Positions 32,297-35,985 of a DNA stretch of 35,985 nucleotides are shown here, in pieces (the stretch's first letter is position 1; every line of letters begins with the position of its first letter). Origin of the DNA: UMGS1502 sp045545435. GTDB lineage: Bacteria > Actinomycetota > Coriobacteriia > Coriobacteriales > Eggerthellaceae. The notes beneath the pieces were generated by a model. That model was not told the DNA's origin and did not search any database. It was given only the letters and a program-made list of their open reading frames with translations. The stretch lies in contig JAZQAV010000168.1 in assembly GCA_045545435.1 (NCBI GenBank), positions 1 to 35,985 on the forward strand, in the 5' to 3' direction. The position numbers were made by a program, and so were the translations under genes.

Positions 32297-32908
32297 TTAG
32301 AAGCCGAGCACTGCCGTCCAGTTGAAAAGCTTTCCCACTACTACGCTGTGCTCAAGTGCGCGTTCGCGCGACAAACCGTGCACAATGGGTTCGAATAAGG
32401 TTGACCAGTAAGCCGTAAGCAGCATATGGAACTCTTCCTCATCGATAAGCATTGAGGAAACGCCCTGCTTGTAGGCTTCTTCAGCAAACCGATATGAGCG
32501 ATCAGCCACATCGTTGACGAAATCGTGCAGAAAGTTCGCATGGCGCGTGCCCTCTGCATGGCAAAGCAGTAAACGAAAGCCGTCGTAGTTGTCATAGAGC
32601 ATGTTGACGATGCGGGCCTGCGTTTCAAACGTAAGATCCCAAACGTACTTCATGTCGTCTTTGCCCAGTTGTTCGTAGTTCACCGCCTCAATGTTGTCGC
32701 TGTAAGCTGCAATTATCTGAAGCGTTGGAGCCACTAAGGCCTCGAACAGCTCTTCTTTGTTTTTGTAACGCTTGTAGAATGCGCCCGTGGTAACACCGGC
32801 ATCGGCACACACCTTGCGCAGCGATACCTTTTCGAAGGGCTTAGCAGAAAACTCCGCTTTCGCCGCCTCGATAATGCGGGCATCTATGCTTGTATCTGGT
32901 AACGCCAT
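32297..32908 (-). CDS. TetR-family transcriptional regulator
   Basis: A 203-residue regulator heading the ABC-ECF operon. The N-terminal HTH is SIDARIIEAAKAEFSAKPFEKVSLRKVCADAGVTTGAFYKRYKNKEELFEAL, the usual TetR_N pattern with 'G...gafYkhFknKeeLf'. The helical ligand-binding domain shows no recognised effector motif. The ATG at 32908 (MALPDTS) is chosen because AGGTGA lies 8 nt upstream and the frame fits the family; an upstream start at 33013 would place the operators inside the gene. Two abutting perfect dyads lie 50-79 nt before it, so autoregulation of the whole operon is the simplest model. Confidence 0.9.
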   Translation of the reverse strand: MALPDTSIDARIIEAAKAEFSAKPFEKVSLRKVCADAGVTTGAFYKRYKNKEELFEALVAPTLQIIAAYSDNIEAVNYEQLGKDDMKYVWDLTFETQARIVNMLYDNYDGFRLLLCHAEGTRHANFLHDFVNDVADRSYRFAEEAYKQGVSSMLIDEEEFHMLLTAYWSTLFEPIVHGLSRERALEHSVVVGKLFNWTAVLGF

Positions 32909-32957
32909 TGCCTTTTCACCTGCAAATCGCAATCGATCTATGATATCTTTGACTATC

Positions 32958-32987
32958 GATAACTGCGTTATCGATAACTCGGTTATC
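32958..32987 (-). promoter_or_regulatory. Two abutting 15-bp TetR-type operators
   Basis: GATAACTGCGTTATC (32958-32972) is followed with no gap by GATAACTCGGTTATC (32973-32987). Each is a perfect GATAAC-N3-GTTATC dyad, and the junction adds a perfect GTTATC-GATAAC palindrome. Size, symmetry and position before the TetR gene fit cooperative binding of two TetR dimers. Confidence 0.75.
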
Positions 32988-33447
32988 ATACGGTGAAAAA
33001 GAAATGGCGTCAATATTTTTGTTGTATATCTTTAACTTTTTTATTTTTTATCGTAAACTTTAAACGGATACCTGATACTACACATTCCCAACAAACCAGT
33101 TTTATCAGCACTTTTAGTGTCACTAATGACCAACATACTCAATTTTGAGAGCCGTTCGTTCTCATTAGCATGTTTCTTTTTTTGTTTAAGTAATACAACT
33201 TTCTTCAATATCAGCACTCATGAATAGACCGAATACACCCAAACAAACTAAGGCTTCACCTATGAAACTTTTTATCGATGTCGAAACTCATAGGTTTTAC
33301 GATGCCTACTCCCCAAGCCCAATTGCTTATCTGGCAGCACGCTTGATCACGCGTAAAGGCACCGGCATTAAACTCCGCGACGCCACCGCTGACCGGCAGC
33401 CCAAAGAAAATAAGCCGCGATGAACCGCCGTCGCTCAAGAGCAAATG
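32988..33447. other. AT-rich intergenic region, no supportable gene
   Basis: About 460 nt, clearly more AT-rich than its surroundings as far as 33250. It contains a small perfect dyad TTAGTG-T-CACTAA at 33114-33126 and long T-runs near 33035-33050 and 33176-33185. A 67-codon frame at 33220-33423 lacks a ribosome-binding site and is not called. It may hold the upstream promoter of the TetR operon or a degraded gene. Confidence 0.5.
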
Positions 33448-34659
33448 TTACTTCCCATCGCGTGCGTCAAGTTCGCCCATCCAACCAAGAATCGCATCAA
33501 GGGCAGCTTTCGGATCGCCCACATTGCAGTGGTTTCCCGCCTGATCGTCAGCCACGGTGAACATGCGTACTTTCACGCTCTTTGCGTTCGAAAGCAGTGC
33601 CAGCTCCTTGTCAAGCAACTTCGTGGGAATATATATATCCTGGTCAGCGCCAAGTATAAGCACATCTTGGTCAACGCGGTCAGCGCAGTTCGCAAGCGAA
33701 TAATCCTCCATCTTGCGATACATGTCGCACACTGATGTCGCTCCATAAGGATGGCACATGTCCACCATGGTCTGAGCAGCCAAATTACCTTTTGCAGCCT
33801 TGCGTCTCATGGGACCATTGATCACATCGGCGATATGCGCATGCAGAAGCGCGCCCAGCACCTTGATGGCGCCCTTGCCCGCCGCGCCTTCGACCAAATC
33901 CCAGGTGCCGGGGTAAATGGACCAGCACACCACGCGGCTGATGCGCTTGTCGAACGCGGCCGCGCGCGGTGCGAAATAGCCTCCCAGCGAGATGCCCACT
34001 ATGGTGACGTCGTGCAGGTCGAAGCGCTCGGTTATGGCCTTAGACGTCTTTTCCCACTGCCACGTGAACGGGCAGCCCTGATCGCGAATGACCGAGCCCT
34101 GGCCGGGGCCTTCGTAAAGGAACACCTCGTAGCCGTGCTCGCGCAGGTACAACAGCGGCAGCAGGAACTCTTCCATATACGAATCGTTGCCGCCGTGCAC
34201 CAGCATGACGCCGCGGCTTTCCCCTGCTGGAATCGTATGGAACACCGGCAGCGTGATGCCACCTTCATAGGGGACGGTCAGGCGCTCGACGATGGGATCG
34301 CTTCCGTCGGAGGGCTCGAACAGCTCACGGTAATACTCGGCGAACAGCGATTGCGCCTGGTGGTAGTTGTCGATTTTGTCCGCATCGTCGTAGGACGTGT
34401 AGAAGTCGCGCATCAGATAGTAGCCCACGGCGTTTTTCGTGCGGCCCTCCTTGTACGCGCGGTCCCCCAGCTTGGTAAGCTCGCGTTTCCAATCGGCGAA
34501 GTTCTTGATGCCGGGCCCGATGTCGCGAATTTCCTCCAAGTCGCCGCCGTCCCAGTTCACAATGCGATTCAACTGGTAATCGATGTGCGGTTCGTCGTTA
34601 AGCTCGTACATTCCGCGCGGGAACGTTACCGGTTTCGTAATGTCGTAGGTTTCAGCCAT
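33448..34659 (-). CDS. FrsA-like alpha/beta hydrolase
   Basis: A 403-residue cytoplasmic hydrolase. A helical N-terminal domain of about 130 residues (KNFADWKRELTKLGDRAYKE; AVGYYLMRDFYTSYDDADK) precedes the alpha/beta core, as in FrsA-like enzymes and 2,6-dihydroxypseudooxynicotine hydrolase. The core has MLVHGGNDSYMEEF (oxyanion region), YEGPGQGSV, nucleophile GISLGGYFAPRAAA (Ser224), acid in GADQDIYIP and His in DDQAGNHCNVGD; the triad is complete. The ATG at 34659 (MAETYD) has AAAGG 7 nt upstream; an ATG at 34665 is too close to it and itself overlaps the stop of the repeat-bearing frame. The real role may be C-C or ester cleavage; substrate unknown. Confidence 0.87.
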   Translation of the reverse strand: MAETYDITKPVTFPRGMYELNDEPHIDYQLNRIVNWDGGDLEEIRDIGPGIKNFADWKRELTKLGDRAYKEGRTKNAVGYYLMRDFYTSYDDADKIDNYHQAQSLFAEYYRELFEPSDGSDPIVERLTVPYEGGITLPVFHTIPAGESRGVMLVHGGNDSYMEEFLLPLLYLREHGYEVFLYEGPGQGSVIRDQGCPFTWQWEKTSKAITERFDLHDVTIVGISLGGYFAPRAAAFDKRISRVVCWSIYPGTWDLVEGAAGKGAIKVLGALLHAHIADVINGPMRRKAAKGNLAAQTMVDMCHPYGATSVCDMYRKMEDYSLANCADRVDQDVLILGADQDIYIPTKLLDKELALLSNAKSVKVRMFTVADDQAGNHCNVGDPKAALDAILGWMGELDARDGK

Positions 34660-34661
34660 GG

Positions 34662-34847
34662 TCATGCCTTTCCGTTGAAGTTGCGCGTTTGGATGTCGCG
34701 CGTTTCGAAGTCGCGCATTTTAATGCCGCGCATTCCGAAGACGCACGTTTCGAAGCCGCGCACCTCAAAGTTGCACGTTTCAATGCCGCGAGTTTCAAAA
34801 ACGCACGTTTCCTTCTTTTGCCAGTAAAAGATTAAGCCTTGAGGCAA
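34662..34847 (-). CDS. Pentapeptide-repeat mini-ORF (61 aa) upstream of the hydrolase
   Basis: A TTG-initiated 61-codon frame whose residues from about 14 onward are nine consecutive five-residue units of the form x-[D/N/G/V]-[F/I]-x-x: CVFET RGIET CNFEV RGFET, then CVFGM RGIKM RDFET RDIQT, then RNFNG. This matches the A(D/N)(L/F)xx pattern of pentapeptide-repeat proteins. Its TGA overlaps ATG 34665 of the hydrolase frame (ATGA), 6 nt before the preferred start. There is no clear RBS and the start codon is rare, so it may be a translated leader or merely a minisatellite that happens to be open. Known pentapeptide-repeat proteins are usually longer. Confidence 0.35.
   Translation of the reverse strand: MPQGLIFYWQKKETCVFETRGIETCNFEVRGFETCVFGMRGIKMRDFETRDIQTRNFNGKA
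34677..34811. repeat. Tandem 15-bp minisatellite, 9 degenerate copies
   Basis: Nine head-to-tail 15-bp units with approximate plus-strand consensus GAAGNCGCGCGTTTC, for example GAAGTTGCGCGTTTG at 34677 and AAAAACGCACGTTTC at 34797. Alternation between GCGC- and GCAC-type units gives a weaker 30-bp higher-order period. The rest of 34812-34993 holds the hydrolase and AraC promoters but no gene. Confidence 0.9.
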
Positions 34848-34993
34848 AGGGGCGCTTTCAATTAGCTGCTAAATTGATGTGAGCGAAAGACCGTGCAGTC
34901 GCGTACAATCTGAAAGGTAAGTTCACTGCGGTAAACCTGTTTTCGCCAAGCGGGTTTGCTGCACACAACCCGCCTTCCCATCGAGTGAGCGCC

Positions 34994-35809
34994 ATGACCC
35001 AAACGATCGTCGCCACCTGCAACCACCTCGCGCTTCTTGCCGACTACCACACGCCGGACATGCACGCGCACCTTTGCTCGCATTTCGCTCTTGCGAAATG
35101 CGGTACGTTGCGCTGCGTCACCGAGAATGAAATGTTCGAGGCCGCGGGCGCTTTCATCGGCTCCAACGTTTTGCACACCATCGAGTGCGACAGCCCCATG
35201 CTCATCTACTTCTTCGATGAGACCAGCGTGCTTGGCGCGCAAATCCGAACGCGCTATTTGCCCGAATCTTCGGCCGCAGCAGCCCCGCTTGAGGTCTCTT
35301 CCGCAGCGCGCGCCTGCCTTGAGGGATTTCTTGCCGAGCCGAACCCGCAAGCTTTCGACCAGCAGTTTCTCGAGATTCTTTTGGGTAGCGAAACTGCTGC
35401 GAAGCTTCTCGGCGCGATGGCGATGGGCGAAGGTTTCGCGGCCGCCGGCGCAAGCTCCGCCGCAACCGGCGACAAGTTTGCAGCCGCCGGCGCAAGCTCG
35501 GCCGCGGCCAGCGGCGACTCTGCCACCACCGACCCGCGCATCGTTGACGCCCTGGTGTTTCTTCAAGAGCAAAAGGAGATTTCGCGCGATACCATCGACC
35601 AGCTTGCCGCGCATGTGTGCCTTTCGAAATCGCGCCTTTCGCACCTGTTCACGCAGGAAATGGGCGTATCGCTTCACCGTTATCTCGCCTTCGCGAGAAT
35701 GAAGAAGGCCGCCGAATACATTGCGCAGGGAAGTTCGCTTACCGATGCGGCCATGCGAGCTGGCTTCGATTCGCCGTCAGATGCGCATAACCTCATCGCG
35801 CATCCGTGA
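34994..35809 (+). pseudogene. AraC-family regulator, C-terminus lost at junction with mutS2
   Basis: The frame reads 271 residues. The N-terminal domain (about 1-110) is an unrecognised AraC-type sensor. An Ala-rich linker holds a 14-codon tandem duplication (FAAAGASSAATGDK then FAAAGASSAAASGD). The DNA-binding domain starts well: IDQLAAHVCLSKSRLSHLFTQEMG, then LHRYLAFARMKKAAEYIAQG and LTDAAMRAGFDSPS. There the homology stops: instead of the expected '-hF...FK...G.sP..yR' it runs into DAHNLIAHP and a stop encoded by mutS2 sequence. The second helix-turn-helix is therefore incomplete. The ATG at 34994 is preferred weakly over GTG 34985. It diverges from the FrsA-like hydrolase and may have regulated it. 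Confidence 0.78.
35435..35518 (+). repeat. 42-bp tandem duplication inside the AraC-type gene
   Basis: Copies at 35435-35476 and 35477-35518 encode near-identical 14-residue Ala/Gly/Ser-rich stretches in the interdomain linker. Differences are mostly synonymous. The reading frame is kept. Confidence 0.85.
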
Positions 35810-35985
35810 CGCGCTTCAGAAGATCATATCCTCGCAGAGCTATTCGAAGGCCCTGCAGGAGCCGATAATAACCATGCGTGCCAACCGCTATGTTGTGCCG
35901 GTCAAGGCGGAACACAAGAGCGTCGTGCCCGGACTGGTGCATGACATTTCGTCGAGCGGCGCAACGCTCTTTATAGAGCCGATGC
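35760..35985 (+). pseudogene. mutS2: mutS2 fragment, 5' part absent, 3' part beyond window
   Basis: From 35760 a second frame reads LASIRRQM...SSRIRDALQKIISSQSYSKALQ, then IITMRANRYVVPVKAEHKS and VPGLVHDISSSGATLFIEPM. This is unmistakably the segment of MutS2 (recombination suppressor/ribosome-rescue ATPase) at about residues 150-220 of a ~780-residue protein. The frame is closed by TGA at 35700 and the sequence upstream of 35760 is AraC, so the first ~150 codons are missing here. The switch falls inside or close to the stretch at 35760-35780, which suits both genes. It may be a real deletion fusion, a chimeric clone or a misassembly. Confidence 0.85.

Noticed and set aside
32297..33013. Longer TetR start adding 35 residues
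   Set aside because: It would translate through the tandem operator and the promoter; the ATG at 32908 has a better-placed RBS and matches the family length.
33220..33423. 67-codon frame in the AT-rich gap
   Set aside because: No ribosome-binding site, no similarity I recognise, and an overlapping frame of similar length on the other strand.
33751..34827. 358-codon plus-strand frame opposite the FrsA-like hydrolase
   Set aside because: Antisense shadow produced by high-GC codon bias; its C-terminal repeats are the complement of the minisatellite.
34862..35677. 271-codon minus-strand frame opposite the AraC gene
   Set aside because: Low-complexity Arg/Ala/Gly product without start signals; the plus-strand frame has AraC HTH motifs.
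1..35985. CRISPR array, tRNA, rRNA, IS element or prophage
   Set aside because: Looked for regularly spaced repeats, tRNA-like folds and transposase or phage motifs; none seen apart from the 15-bp minisatellite, which has no spacers.

Overview
The window looks like chromosomal DNA of an anaerobic actinobacterium of the class Coriobacteriia, probably Eggerthellaceae. This is an inference from mid-to-high GC, dense coding and gene content: ATP-type PEP carboxykinase, a DASS carboxylate carrier beside an alkaline-phosphatase-superfamily enzyme, a soluble LytS-type histidine kinase, Trep_Strep-type ECF components and a tannase-like lipoprotein. I see no rRNA, tRNA, CRISPR array, insertion sequence or phage gene. 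The window holds 25 intact coding regions, one 3'-cut gene (pckA) and one 5'-truncated gene (mutS2).

Layout. 1-5.5 kb (all minus strand): 3'-cut pckA, an MFS exporter with a C-terminal CBS pair, a WYL-domain regulator, a small unknown gene and an HTH gene. 5.6-8.8 kb (minus): a membrane-anchored lipocalin-like protein, then a LicA-type kinase and LicB-type permease that look like a choline uptake and phosphorylation pair. 9.1-11.1 kb: a CmpB-type membrane protein converging on an alpha/beta hydrolase. 11.3-16.4 kb (minus): an AP-superfamily hydrolase, a DASS anion carrier and a Crp/Fnr regulator with an N-terminal DUF3237-like domain; a 22-bp perfect palindrome lies upstream of the carrier. 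17-20.5 kb (plus): an HTH-membrane regulator and a two-component pair. 20.7-25.5 kb (plus): a FeoA-FeoB fusion and a tannase-like lipoprotein. 25.7-32.9 kb (minus): one apparent operon, TetR - two half-size ABC transporters - ECF S - T - A, headed by two abutting 15-bp perfect dyads. 33.4-35.8 kb: a FrsA-like hydrolase preceded by a 15-bp minisatellite that reads as a pentapeptide-repeat ORF, and a divergent AraC regulator. The AraC gene breaks off mid-domain and runs into the middle of mutS2 at the right edge.

How the genes may work together. Iron or metal-chelate acquisition is a plausible theme for the right half. The window has ferrous iron uptake (FeoAB), an exporter-fold ABC pair resembling the importer-type YbtPQ/IrtAB group, and an ECF importer. 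GATAAT/GTTATC-type sites lie upstream of feoAB, the tannase-like gene and the TetR operon. In the middle, a cytoplasmic AP-superfamily hydrolase, an anion importer and a ligand-sensing Crp-type protein look like a self-contained catabolic module for an unidentified phosphorylated or sulfonated organic acid. Both are inferences. All coordinates and motifs were read by eye; no alignment or database search was possible.
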